A stretch of 64,000 nt of DNA from Streptomyces sp. V4I2. Its GTDB lineage: Bacteria; Actinomycetota; Actinomycetes; Streptomycetales; Streptomycetaceae. The DNA lies in contig NZ_JAUSZM010000003.1 in NCBI RefSeq assembly GCF_030817655.1, positions 8,370,001 through 8,434,000 on the forward strand. Direction: 5' to 3'. Each line of letters starts with the position of its first letter. The stretch's first letter is position 1. Below, piece after piece: positions 42,732-52,044 of the stretch. A program made the position numbers and the translations under genes. The notes beneath the pieces were generated by a model that saw only the letters and a list, made by a program, of their open reading frames with translations, made no database searches and was not told the DNA's origin.

Positions 42732-44210
42732 ATGACGACAACCACCTCCTCCCGGCATGCGGGCGCGCCGACGCTCTCGCCCCATGCCACGGCCCGCGCG
42801 GGCGGGCTGCACCCGGTCGGGGTGTTCATCCTGCTGGCCGGCGCCTTCCTGCCGATCATGGACTTCTTCATCACCAACGTGGCCCTGCCCAGCATCGACG
42901 CCTCGCTGCACGCCTCGGCGTCGTCGCTGGAGCTGGTCATCGCCGGGTACGGCGTCGCGTACGCGACCCTGCTCGTCCTCGGCGGCCGGCTCGGCGACCG
43001 GTTCGGCCGCCGCCGGATCTTTCTCGGCGCGCTCGTCGGCTTCGTGCTGGCCTCGCTGGCCTGCGGCGTAGCCCCGACGGTGGGTGCGCTGATCGCGGCC
43101 CGCATCGTCCAGGGCGCCACCGCCGCCCTCCTCATCCCACAGGTGCTGGCGACCTTCCACCACGTGCTGGAAGGAGAGCGCAAGTCCCGGGCCGTGGCCC
43201 TGTACGGGGCGACCTCCGGCATAGCCGCCGTGGTCGGGCAGCTGGTGGGCGGCCTGCTGGTCAGCGCTGATGTGGCCGGCACCTCCTGGCGGCCGATCTT
43301 CCTGGTCAACGTGCCCATCGGCGTCGTCGTGCTGCTGGTGGCGGCACGGATCGTGCCGGACACCCGCTCGCACCACCCGGTCGGCATCGACCTGCCCGGC
43401 ACCGTGCTGTTCGCCGCCACCCTGACCGCCCTGCTGGTCCCGTTGACCGAGGGCCACTCCCTTGGCTGGCCCTGGTGGACCTGGCTGATGCTCGCCGTCG
43501 CGGTCGTCCTCGGCGTCGCCACCTACGTCGTGGAGAGGCGCACCGAGCGGCGCGGCGAGGTCCCGCTGCTGCCGCCGTCCCTGCTGCGCCTGCCGTCGAT
43601 GTCCCGTGGCCTGGTCATGGTGTTCGCCTTCAGCATCGGCTTCGGCGCGTTCATGTTCGTCTTCGCCCTCACCGTCCAGAACGGCCTGCACGTCGACGCC
43701 CTGCACAGCGGCCTGGCGATCCTGCCGATGGCCCTGTTCTTCTTCGCCGGGTCACTGGTCGCGCCCCGCCTGATCACCCGGTTCGGCAGGGCGGCCCTGT
43801 CGGCCGGCGCCGTCGTCCAACTCGCCGGACTGGTCTCCCTGGTGACGATCCTGCTCGAGAACTGGCCCCACGTCAGCCTGTGGGCGATGGCCCTGCCGCT
43901 CGCCCTGGTCGGCGCCGGGCAGTCGATGCTGTTCGCCGGCCTGTTCCGCAGCGTCCTCGCCGACGTCCCCACGCACCTGGCGGGCATCGGCAGCGGCGTA
44001 CTGATCACCCTGCAGCAGAGCGGCCTCGCCCTCGGCGTGGCCACCCTCGGCACCCTCTACCTGGTCCTGGCGCCGCACAGCGTCGTCCACGCCTTCGCCG
44101 GTGTCGAGTACGTGCAGATGGGCATCGTCGCCCTGCTCGCCGTCGCTGCCGCCGCCCTGCCGCGCTTCAACAAGGCCGCGCCGCCCGCCACTTCGGTCGT
44201 CGAGGTCTGA
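42732..44210 (+). CDS. MFS drug exporter, DHA2 (14-TM) type
   Basis: A 492-aa protein. Motifs: AGAFLPIMDFFITNVALPSI (TM1, motif D1), LGGRLGDRFGRRRIFLGALV (motif A), and ALYGATSGIAAVVGQLVGGL (motif C). Predicted 14 helices fit EmrB/QacA-type proton antiporters exporting lipophilic compounds. First gene of the operon that continues into cydA 25 bp later, controlled by the divergent MarR. Confidence 0.9.
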   Translation: MTTTTSSRHAGAPTLSPHATARAGGLHPVGVFILLAGAFLPIMDFFITNVALPSIDASLHASASSLELVIAGYGVAYATLLVLGGRLGDRFGRRRIFLGALVGFVLASLACGVAPTVGALIAARIVQGATAALLIPQVLATFHHVLEGERKSRAVALYGATSGIAAVVGQLVGGLLVSADVAGTSWRPIFLVNVPIGVVVLLVAARIVPDTRSHHPVGIDLPGTVLFAATLTALLVPLTEGHSLGWPWWTWLMLAVAVVLGVATYVVERRTERRGEVPLLPPSLLRLPSMSRGLVMVFAFSIGFGAFMFVFALTVQNGLHVDALHSGLAILPMALFFFAGSLVAPRLITRFGRAALSAGAVVQLAGLVSLVTILLENWPHVSLWAMALPLALVGAGQSMLFAGLFRSVLADVPTHLAGIGSGVLITLQQSGLALGVATLGTLYLVLAPHSVVHAFAGVEYVQMGIVALLAVAAAALPRFNKAAPPATSVVEV

Positions 44211-44235
44211 ACTCGCCCCAGATAGGGAGCACCTG

Positions 44236-45681
44236 ATGAGTCTCCTCGACTTGTCGCGATGGCAGTTCGCCATCACCGTCCTGTTCCACATGACCTTCCC
44301 GGCGATCACCGTCGGACTCTCGATCTTCCTGTCGGTCGTCTACGGGCTGTACTGGCGTACCGGCAGGGCGGTCTACCTGCAGATGTTCCGGTTCTGGCGG
44401 CGTGTCTTCGCCGTCGGCTTCGCGATCGGCGTGGTCGCCGGCGCCGTCATCACCTTCGAGATGGGGCTCAACTGGGGTGTGTACGGCGCACGGACGGGCC
44501 CGATCATCGGGCCGATCATCGGCATGGAGGTCGTGACCGCCTTCTTCGTCGAGGCCGGCTTCATCGGCGTCCTGCTCTACGGGGACGGCCGGGTGCGCAA
44601 GGGCACGATGTTCATGTCCACCGTGATGGTGTCGGTGGGTACCGTCCTGTCCTCCACCTGGATCATCGCGGCGAACTCGTGGATGCAGACGCCCGCCGGA
44701 TTCAAGGTCGTCCACGGCCGGTTCGAGCCCACGGACTGGATGCGCGTCATCTTCAACCCGTCGTTCGTCTGGCGCTGGCCGCACATGCTGGCCGCCGTCC
44801 TGATCTCGGCGAGCTTCTTCGTCGCCGGCATCTCGGCCTGGTACCTGGTCAAGGGACGCGCGAAGGGCTTCGCCCGCCGCTCGATGTCGATCGCGCTCGG
44901 TATCGCCGCGCTGCTGATGCCCGTCCAGCTCTACCTCGGCGACAACGTCGCCGGGCACGAACTGCCGTATCAGCTCTCGAAGCTGGAGGCGATCGAAGGC
45001 AACTGGAACAACGGTGACACCGGCTTCGTCCTGTTCTCCATACCGGACCAGCAGGCCGCGCGGAACATCGCCGAGCTCGACATTCCCTGCCTCGGCAGCT
45101 ACATCGCCAAGGACCTCACCTGCAAGACGGCCATGCCCGGTCTGAAGCTCACCCCGGCGGCCGACCGGCCGGACATGGCCGCGACCTTCTGGGGCTTCCG
45201 CATCATGTTCCTGGCGGCCGTGCTGATGTTCGGCACCACGTTCGCGGCCACGGTCCTGCGCCTGCGCAACCGCCTGTGGACCGCGCGCCGCTTCCACCGG
45301 TTCGTCCTGTGGACCACGCCGGTGGGGATCCTGGCCATCCTCGGCGGCTGGGTCACCGCCGAGGCAGGACGGCAACCGTGGATCGTGTTCGGGCAGCTGC
45401 GCACCTCGGACGCGGTGTCCCGGCTGGCACCCGGCGAAGTCCTGTTCTCGGTCGTCGGCTTCTCCGCGCTCTACCTGATCATGCTGGTGGCGTACGTCGC
45501 CTACATCGTCCGCACCATGCGCATCGGCCCGGAACGCGACGACCCGGGGCAGGAACCTCCACCGGAGGACCTGCCGGACACCGGCCTCGCCGAGGAGGGC
45601 GTACCGCTGGAGCCCGTCCCGCCGGAACCCGTGCCGCTCGTGCCCGTGCCGCTCGGTTCCCGGGAGGTGGCGGCCCGATGA
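44236..45681 (+). CDS. cydA: Cytochrome bd-type quinol oxidase subunit I
   Basis: A 481-aa membrane protein. H18 in ITVLFHMTFPAITVG is the expected haem b595 ligand, WRWPHMLAA the b558 His, GWVTAEAGRQPW the conserved haem region with QPW. Haem/quinol residues in TFEMGLNWG are also present. The Q-loop is short, as in cyanide-insensitive/Actinobacteria forms. It has a Pro/Glu-rich cytoplasmic tail. Reduces O2 to water with quinol. GGGAG precedes ATG 44236; overlaps cydB. Confidence 0.93.
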   Translation: MSLLDLSRWQFAITVLFHMTFPAITVGLSIFLSVVYGLYWRTGRAVYLQMFRFWRRVFAVGFAIGVVAGAVITFEMGLNWGVYGARTGPIIGPIIGMEVVTAFFVEAGFIGVLLYGDGRVRKGTMFMSTVMVSVGTVLSSTWIIAANSWMQTPAGFKVVHGRFEPTDWMRVIFNPSFVWRWPHMLAAVLISASFFVAGISAWYLVKGRAKGFARRSMSIALGIAALLMPVQLYLGDNVAGHELPYQLSKLEAIEGNWNNGDTGFVLFSIPDQQAARNIAELDIPCLGSYIAKDLTCKTAMPGLKLTPAADRPDMAATFWGFRIMFLAAVLMFGTTFAATVLRLRNRLWTARRFHRFVLWTTPVGILAILGGWVTAEAGRQPWIVFGQLRTSDAVSRLAPGEVLFSVVGFSALYLIMLVAYVAYIVRTMRIGPERDDPGQEPPPEDLPDTGLAEEGVPLEPVPPEPVPLVPVPLGSREVAAR

Positions 45682-46724
45682 CCACCACTCTCTGGTCGGC
45701 GACTGTACTCGTCTGTCTCCTGATGTACGTGGTGCTGGACGGCTACGACCTCGGCATCGGCGTGGCCACCCTCTTCGAACGCGACCCCGCACACCGGCGC
45801 CACCTGCTGGAGTCCGTCGCGGTGGGCTGGGACGGCAACGAGACCTGGCTCATCCTGCTCGGCGTCGCGCTCTGGGCGGGTTTCCCCCTGGCCTTCGGCA
45901 CGATCCTGCCGCACGCCTACCTGCCGATGATCGTGATGCTGTTCTCTCTCATCGTGCGGGGCGTGAGCGTCGAGATGGCGTCCCAGGCGCCCCCGGCTCC
46001 CCGCTGGACCACCGCCTTCGGCGTGGCGTCGCTGCTGGCCTCGTTCGCGCAGGGCTTCGCCCTCGGGACGCTGACCTCGGCCGTGCGTCTGCGGGGTGAC
46101 GTCTACACCGGGTCGGCCTTCGGGGCCTTCAGCTGGTTCTGCGTGCTGTCGGGGCTCACCGTCACGGCCGCGTACACCGCGCTCGGCTACGCCTACACCA
46201 AGCACAAGTCGGCCGGGCGGCTGCGGAATTCGGCGGCACGACGCGGCGCGGTCGCCACGGCGGTCGCGGGAGTGCTGCTGGTCGCCGTCCTCGTCGCGGT
46301 CGGCTCCACGGCGGCGCCGTTGAACCTCGGCACGCCGGGGCGTGCCGTCGCGTTCGCCGTCCTGCTGCTGTTCGCCGCCGGGGGAGGAGGCACCGCGCTC
46401 GTCGGGTTCGCGTGGAGGCGGACCTCCCGAGCCGCGGACACCCTGCCGCTCGGCGGACTCGTGGTCGCGACGGTGTCCGTGTTCCTCGCCCTGGGCGTGG
46501 CCCGTTACCCGGTGCTCCTGCCGCCGGACCTCACCCTCGGCAGCGCGGCCGGCCCGCACTCCACGATGGTCTTCATCCTCGTCGGCATCGGGCTGAACAT
46601 GCCGCTCGTGCTCGCCTACAACGTGTTCGCCCACCGGGCCTTCGCCGGAAAGTTCACCACCGGAGCCGAAGGCCACGAAGCCCCGACAACCCAAGGCCCC
46701 CTTGCCGCAGGAGCACGCCCATGA
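45678..46724 (+). CDS. cydB: Cytochrome bd-type quinol oxidase subunit II
   Basis: A 348-aa protein with about eight to nine helices. LLMYVVLDGYDLGIGVATLF is the CydB start signature, GWDGNETWLILLGVALWAGF the conserved core, and the end is FILVGIGLNMPLVLAYNVFA. Pairs with CydA. Overlaps cydA and the small two-TM gene by four bases each. Confidence 0.92.
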   Translation: MTTTLWSATVLVCLLMYVVLDGYDLGIGVATLFERDPAHRRHLLESVAVGWDGNETWLILLGVALWAGFPLAFGTILPHAYLPMIVMLFSLIVRGVSVEMASQAPPAPRWTTAFGVASLLASFAQGFALGTLTSAVRLRGDVYTGSAFGAFSWFCVLSGLTVTAAYTALGYAYTKHKSAGRLRNSAARRGAVATAVAGVLLVAVLVAVGSTAAPLNLGTPGRAVAFAVLLLFAAGGGGTALVGFAWRRTSRAADTLPLGGLVVATVSVFLALGVARYPVLLPPDLTLGSAAGPHSTMVFILVGIGLNMPLVLAYNVFAHRAFAGKFTTGAEGHEAPTTQGPLAAGARP

Positions 46725-46951
46725 CCACCCGGAGCCCACTCCCCGCACCGGTCCGAGTCGTCCGGCGCCTGCTCGCCGCGATCGTCTGGACCGTGCTGGG
46801 CCTGCTCGCCTACTTCGTCTGCCAGGGGATGTTCGGTGGCTACCGCCAGATTCATTCACAGCTGCTGACCACCCTGGGCATGATCGCCATCGCGCTGGCC
46901 GGTGGCCTCGCCTGGATCATCGACGAGCGGCGCCCCCATGACGACGAATGA
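46721..46951 (+). CDS. Small two-TM protein within the cyd operon (candidate accessory subunit)
   Basis: A 76-aa protein: a short basic N-terminus, TM1 (LLAAIVWTVLGLLAYFVCQG), a short loop, TM2 (LLTTLGMIAIALAGGLAWII) and a charged end DERRPHDDE. It starts inside the cydB stop and overlaps cydD by 14 bp, so it is translationally coupled. Position and size recall CydX/CydS/CydH small subunits that stabilise haem in bd oxidases, but I see no sequence match to those families. Confidence 0.65.
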   Translation: MTTRSPLPAPVRVVRRLLAAIVWTVLGLLAYFVCQGMFGGYRQIHSQLLTTLGMIAIALAGGLAWIIDERRPHDDE

Positions 46952-48686
46952 GAGGAAGGCGCGGGACGCGAGGAACGGGACGAGCGGGCCGGGCACCGCC
47001 GCACAGCGGCGGGACGACGACGCATGGCTCACCGCGTGCGCCGCGCCGGGACGGCGCTGGTTCGGCCTCGCGGGCAGCCTCCAGGTACTGGAGACGATGG
47101 TCACGATCACCCGCTGGGGTGCCCTGGCATGGCTCGCCCAGGGGGTGTTGGAGAGGGCCGTGACACACGAGACCCGGGGCCTCGCGGTCTTCGCCGTCGC
47201 GAGTGCGCTGGCCGTGGGCGCCGGCTGGGCGGCCGGTGCGCTCGCCGAACGGGGTGCGCGTGCCGTCGCCACCGACCTGCGCCGGCGGTTGACGGGCGCT
47301 CTGCTGCCGGCCGCCGGGCGGACCAGCGAGACCGGACCGGCCGAGGCGGCATGGGCGATGGTCGATCTGGCCGACGACGTCGCCGCCCACCACGCACAGG
47401 CCGCACCCCTGCGTCGCTCGGCACCGCTGTCCATGCTCGCCGTACCGGCGGTCACCGCCGCGGTGCACTGGCCGGCCGCGCTCGTCCTCGTCCTGACCAC
47501 CGCGCTGCTGCCCCTCAACATGCGCCTGGCGGGGCTGTTCGCCCAGCACGGCGCGGACCGGCAACTGGGCGCCACCCGGCACCTGAACGCCGTCGTCCTC
47601 GACAGCTTCCGCGGCATGCGGACACTGCGCGAGCTCGGCGCGGCCGGCCGGCGCGGGCGAACCGTGACGACGGCCGCCGAGCGGCTGAACAAGGCGACGA
47701 TGAGCGTGCTGCGCCGCGCCTTCCTGTCCGGGATGATCATGGACGTCGTCATCACGTTCTCCCTCGCGGTCAACGCCACCTACGTCGGCCTGTCCCTGCT
47801 CGGCTATGTTCGGGTGCCGCATGCCCCCCAACTCACGCTGTTCAGCGGCTTGTTGGTGCTGCTCATCTGCCCGATGCACTTCGCCCCGATGCGCGCCCGG
47901 GCCGCCGCCTTCCATGAGCGGGAACGCGCCACGATCGCGGCACGCGCCATCCGCGACATCGTGACGGACACCCCCGCCGGGACACCCCGCACGACCGCCC
48001 GGCCGGGGCTGTCCGAGCCGGTCGGCGTGTCCCTGACGGCAGTCCGGTTCCGTTACGGCGGCGCGGACCGCGACACCATCCACGCCGACGCCGAGTTGGC
48101 CCCCGGGACCTGGACCGCGCTCACCGGTCCCTCCGGTTCCGGCAAGAGCACGCTGCTCTCGCTGATCGCCGGTCTGCGCCGGCCGACGGGCGGAGAGGTC
48201 CGGTGGCAGACCTTGTCCGTACGTCAGCCCCCGGCCCTCGGCGGATGCGCCTGGGTCGGACAGCAGACGGTGCTGCTCGACGCGACCGTCCGCGACAACA
48301 TCCGCCTCGGCCGTCCGGACGCCACCGAGCGGCAGATCCGGCGGGCGGTCGACGCCGCCGGGCTGGACGCCGTGCTCGAGCGCCTGCCCGAAGGGCTGAA
48401 CACGCGGCTCGGTGAGGGGGGTTGGGGTGTGTCGACCGGCGAGGCCCGCCGGATCGCCATCGCTCGCGCCTTTCTGCGCGGAGCCCGGCTCTGGCTGCTC
48501 GACGAGCCGACCGCCCACCTCGACGCGGACAGTGAGCGCGCCGTCGTCGCGGCCCTGCGGCGGGCCACCGAGGGCTGCACCGTCGTCGTCGCCACCCATT
48601 CCTTCCCGCTGGCCGCCGCGGCCGACACCGTGCTCGTCATCGAGGACGGCCGTCTGCACGACGTGGGGTTGGTGAACGCGCCATGA
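46938..48686 (+). CDS. cydD: CydD-type ABC transporter (TM plus ATPase)
   Basis: A 582-aa half-transporter. Residues ~40-330 are the six-helix domain; the ATPase has Walker A GPSGSGKST, Q-loop VGQQTVLLDATV, a signature region WGVSTGEARRIAIARA (STGE instead of SGGQ) and Walker B LWLLDEPTAHLD. With CydC it forms the thiol (glutathione/cysteine-type) exporter needed to assemble cytochrome bd. The signature deviates from consensus. ATG 46938; overlaps cydC. Confidence 0.87.
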   Translation: MTTNERKARDARNGTSGPGTAAQRRDDDAWLTACAAPGRRWFGLAGSLQVLETMVTITRWGALAWLAQGVLERAVTHETRGLAVFAVASALAVGAGWAAGALAERGARAVATDLRRRLTGALLPAAGRTSETGPAEAAWAMVDLADDVAAHHAQAAPLRRSAPLSMLAVPAVTAAVHWPAALVLVLTTALLPLNMRLAGLFAQHGADRQLGATRHLNAVVLDSFRGMRTLRELGAAGRRGRTVTTAAERLNKATMSVLRRAFLSGMIMDVVITFSLAVNATYVGLSLLGYVRVPHAPQLTLFSGLLVLLICPMHFAPMRARAAAFHERERATIAARAIRDIVTDTPAGTPRTTARPGLSEPVGVSLTAVRFRYGGADRDTIHADAELAPGTWTALTGPSGSGKSTLLSLIAGLRRPTGGEVRWQTLSVRQPPALGGCAWVGQQTVLLDATVRDNIRLGRPDATERQIRRAVDAAGLDAVLERLPEGLNTRLGEGGWGVSTGEARRIAIARAFLRGARLWLLDEPTAHLDADSERAVVAALRRATEGCTVVVATHSFPLAAAADTVLVIEDGRLHDVGLVNAP

Positions 48687-50282
48687 CCCAGGTCCGCCGC
48701 GGCCGAGCGCCGCGTTCCCTCGCGGCCGCCGGGCTGGTGCTCGCCGTCGTCGCCGAACTGTCCTCCGCCGGGCTGCTCGGCCTGTCGGGCTGGTTCATCA
48801 GCGCCTGCGCCGTGGCCGGCGCGGCCACCTTCAGCTCCTTCTCCTACGTCGCCCCCAGCGGCGGGGTGCGCGCCTTCGCCCTGGCCCGCGTGGCCGGCAA
48901 CCACAGCAAGCGTCTGGTGCTGCACGCGGCCGCCCTGCGCCGGGTCGCCGCCGCTCGCTCCGACCTCTTCGACCGTGCCGCCGCGACCGACCCGGCCCAG
49001 CCGGACCGCCTGTGGTCGGGCGACCTGCTCGACCGCAGCATGGCCGACGCCGAGAGCGCGGGGATGGCGCTGATCGAGTCCACGGCACCCGTCGCCGTCA
49101 CCGCCGCGACGACCGCCGGCGCCGTCATCGCCGTCGCACTGGCCACGTCCGCCCTGCCGGCGGCCGTACTCGCGGCCGGCGTCGTGATCACGGCGGTGAT
49201 CTCCCACCGCACGGCCGGTACCGCCCGCGACGCAGAGCAGTCCACCCGCAAGGCACTGCGCACCGAACTCGTCGGCGCGGTCGACGCATGGGCGGAGATG
49301 GCGTCGCTCGGCGCGGCCGGGGAACTCGCGGCACGTACGACGACCAGGCTCACGCGGCTCGCCGCGGCGCGGGAAGCGGCCGGCCGGCGCAGGCTCCGGA
49401 CCGCGCTGACCACCGGCCTGGTCGGCACGGCCACCCTCGTCGCCACGCTCGCCTGCGTGCTGGACAGCACACCGGACCCCGCCACGTTCGTGTTCGTCGC
49501 CCTGCTGGCCCTCGGCGTGCCGGCCCAGGCCGGGCACCTGGCACACGCCGCCGAAGCCCGGGGTACCGCGAGGGCCGCACACCGCAGACTGACCGAGAGC
49601 GCGCCGCCGCACGCACCGAGCGACACCACCGTCCCGGCAATCCGGTCCTGGTTCACCGCACAGGGCTTCGGCTTCGCCGACTACGACCTTCCGCCGACGG
49701 CCCTCCGGCCGGGCCGCGTCCTCGGCGCCACCGTCGACCGCGGTGCGACGCTCGTCGTCACCGGCCGTTCCGGCAGCGGCAAGAGCACCCTGCTCCGCAC
49801 CCTCGCCCGGTCGCTGAGGCAGTCGACCGAGGACCACGACCACCGGCCCACCGCCCTGGTCGTCGCGGCCGACGACTACCTCTTCACCGGAACACTCGGA
49901 TCCAACTGGCGCCTCGCCGACCCCGCCCTGACCGACAGTGAGGTCGACACCCGTCTGGCCGAGCTGTGGCTGAACGGCACCGGACTGACCGCCCACCACA
50001 CCCGTCGGCCCCGGCGGCAGACAGCTCTCGGGCGGCGAACTCCGCCGGGTGTGTCTGGGCCGTGCCCTGGCCCGCCACCCCCACGTACTCATCGTCGACG
50101 AACCGACCACGGGTCTGGACGACCGCACCGCCCGCCACGTCCTCGGCATCCTCGCGGACCTGCCCGACACCACCCTGGTCCTCGCTCTGCACGACGTACC
50201 GGCGTGGCTCGAACATGCCGTGCACGTGGTCGAGCTGCCGCTCGACCAGAAGGAACCGTGGATCCGTCAGGAGGCACCATGA
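48683..50282 (+). pseudogene. cydC: CydC-type ABC transporter gene interrupted by a frameshift
   Basis: The first frame gives the membrane domain (AGLVLAVVAELSSAGLLGLS ...) and Walker A GRSGSGKSTLLRTL, then LAELWLNGTGLTAHHT. At about 49991-50005 one extra base shifts the frame: the expected VGPGGRQLSGGELRRVCLGR and HPHVLIVDEPTTGLDD lie in the +1-shifted frame to the stop at 50282. The unshifted frame runs on and joins the sigma-factor gene in frame, giving a 749-aa fused ORF. It is either a real null mutation, a phase-variable site or a sequencing error. Without the shift corrected the ATPase lacks its signature and Walker B. Confidence 0.82.
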
Positions 50283-50932
50283 GCACCACCCACCCCCGCT
50301 CCGGAACCGCCCGGGACGCAATGCGCGGGCAGCAGGAGCGGCAGCACCGGCAGGACGCACGGCGTCGCGAGGCGGACCTCCAGGCCCGCTTCGAACCGGC
50401 CCTGACGTTCCTCGACCCGCTCTACTCGGCCGCCCTGCGCCTGACCTGCCATCCCGCCGACGCCGAGGACCTCGTCCAGGAGACGTACGCCAGGGCCTAC
50501 ACCTCCTTCCACCAGTTCCGCGAGGGCACGAACCTGAAGGCGTGGCTGTACCGCATTCTCACCACCACCTATCTCAACTCCCGCCGCAGCCAAAGGCGTC
50601 GACCACAGTACGACGGCACGGCGGAGCCGGCGGACCGGCAACTGGCCCGTGCCGAGTCGCACACGTCCACGGGCCTGCGTACGACCGAGTCCGAGGCGCT
50701 CGACCACCTGCCCGACGCGGACGTCAAAGCGGCGCTGCAGGCCATCCGCGAGGACTTCCGGATCGTCGTGTACCTCTTCGACGTCGAGGGCTTCACCGTC
50801 CGGGAGATCGCCGAGATCATGCGGACCCCCGTCGGCACGGTCCTGTCCCGGCTGCACCGCGGTCGCGGGCAGTTGCGCTCACTGCTGGAGGGCTACGCCC
50901 GCGAACACCGGCTCACCCCGGCGGCCCAATAG
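50279..50932 (+). CDS. ECF sigma factor, SigR-like
   Basis: A 217-aa sigma factor. Region 2: FLDPLYSAALRLTCHPADAE with DLVQETYARAYTSFHQFREG and TNLKAWLYRILTTTYLNSRR; region 4: EDFRIVVYLFDVEGFTVREI with AEIMRTPVGTVLSRLHRGRG. It is closest to the SigR/SigH (oxidative/thiol stress) ECF group. Unlike sigR there is no rsrA-type anti-sigma gene after it. ATG 50279 overlaps the cydC stop, and it could also be made as a fusion with the frameshifted CydC. Confidence 0.87.
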   Translation: MSTTHPRSGTARDAMRGQQERQHRQDARRREADLQARFEPALTFLDPLYSAALRLTCHPADAEDLVQETYARAYTSFHQFREGTNLKAWLYRILTTTYLNSRRSQRRRPQYDGTAEPADRQLARAESHTSTGLRTTESEALDHLPDADVKAALQAIREDFRIVVYLFDVEGFTVREIAEIMRTPVGTVLSRLHRGRGQLRSLLEGYAREHRLTPAAQ

Positions 50933-50933
50933 T

Positions 50934-50959
50934 TATGGGCATATAGTTATATAGCCATA
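50934..50959. promoter_or_regulatory. Second MarR-operator-like inverted repeat
   Basis: TATGGGCATATA (50934-50945), GT, TATATAGCCATA (50948-50959): ten of twelve positions are symmetric. It lies just past the sigma-factor stop and 23 bp before the SnoaL-like gene. The preceding AGTTATGGGC matches the stretch near 42663 beside the first operator, so the same MarR may control this gene. Confidence 0.6.
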
Positions 50960-50981
50960 GTTTCTCGAATCGAGGTCTGGC

Positions 50982-52010
50982 ATGAACCAAGGAACGGAAT
51001 CCACCGGACGGTCCACACGACGTCAACTGCTGCGAGCCGCGGCCGTCGGCGGGACGGCCGCCGCCGCGGCGTCGCTGCTCCCCGCCCCGGCCGCCTGGGC
51101 CGAGACACGGGCACGCGGCGGCTCCCGGTACGTCGCGGGAGTCGACGTCATACCCGACGCCTCCCACGCCTCCAGCGCCCTCGTCGCGCACATCCGCGGC
51201 TACTTCCAGGCGAAGAGCGACCGCGACCTCGCATGGCAGTCGTCCTACTTCTCGCACCGGCAGACGACCTACATCGACGCGATCCTCGGCTGGCACTGGT
51301 ACACCTGGCAGGACCTGCACGACGGACTCGCGACGTTCTACCCCAAGTGGCCGAAGGACAGTAAGTCGTACCCGACACGGATCCTGGGGGACGCGACGAG
51401 CGCGATCCTCTTCTTCACCGACACACCCGGCATGTTCGGCCCCGGCCAGGTACGCAACGCGGGCGCGGTCAACTTCAACCGCCAGGGAAAGATCGAGCGT
51501 TGGGTCGACTACTGGGACTCCAGGCAGTTCGGTGTGTCCAGTTGGCGCAAGGAGCAGGAGCCGCCGAACCAGTGGCCGACCGACTTCCGGGAGTCCACGG
51601 TCGGAGAAACCGCCTCACCGCTGATGCGCCGGGTCGCCGTCGGCCTCGCGGACGCCCTGCGCAGGAACGACATCGCCTCGGCGATGGATCTGTTCTCGTC
51701 CGACGCCGTCTTCGAGGACGTGCCGGCGCACATCCAGATCACCAGCAGGGCGAGCATCCACGCGTACCTGACGAAGGCCGCCTCGGCACTGCCGTACGTC
51801 GGCGCCGGCACCGGCGTACGGCACGTGCTCGGCAACGATGTCGGAGGGGGGTACGAGTGGACCGCGGCCAACGGCCCGGTTCCCCGAGGCATCACCGGTA
51901 TCGAACTCGACCCGTGGGGCAGGATCGAGCGCCTCACCGCCGTGTGGAACGGCGCCTACGCCGACGACGCCCTGCTGACCCAGCTGGCGCGCGAGGCGAT
52001 CGAGCGATGA
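50982..52010 (+). CDS. Tat-exported SnoaL/NTF2-like protein
   Basis: A 342-aa protein. TRRQLLRAAAVGGTAAAAAS is a twin-arginine signal ending PAAWAETRA. Two NTF2/SnoaL-like cone folds follow: ~55-190 (HIRGYFQAKSDRDLAWQSSY; RQGKIERWVDYWDSRQFGVS) and ~215-335 (MRRVAVGLADALRRNDIASA with DLFSSDAVFEDVPAHIQITS). Such pockets bind or isomerise small hydrophobics. Export by Tat implies a folded, perhaps cofactor-bearing protein. A MarR-like site precedes it, tying it to the exporter/cyd operon. Confidence 0.8.
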   Translation: MNQGTESTGRSTRRQLLRAAAVGGTAAAAASLLPAPAAWAETRARGGSRYVAGVDVIPDASHASSALVAHIRGYFQAKSDRDLAWQSSYFSHRQTTYIDAILGWHWYTWQDLHDGLATFYPKWPKDSKSYPTRILGDATSAILFFTDTPGMFGPGQVRNAGAVNFNRQGKIERWVDYWDSRQFGVSSWRKEQEPPNQWPTDFRESTVGETASPLMRRVAVGLADALRRNDIASAMDLFSSDAVFEDVPAHIQITSRASIHAYLTKAASALPYVGAGTGVRHVLGNDVGGGYEWTAANGPVPRGITGIELDPWGRIERLTAVWNGAYADDALLTQLAREAIER

Positions 52011-52044
52011 CGGGTCCGCGTTCCAACGGGGGAGCAGCCCGGGC

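Noticed and set aside
48683..50932. A genuine 749-aa CydC-sigma fusion enzyme
   Set aside because: Restoring one base recovers both normal proteins, with the normal ATGA junction; fusion is more likely a mutation or error. Kept only as a finding.
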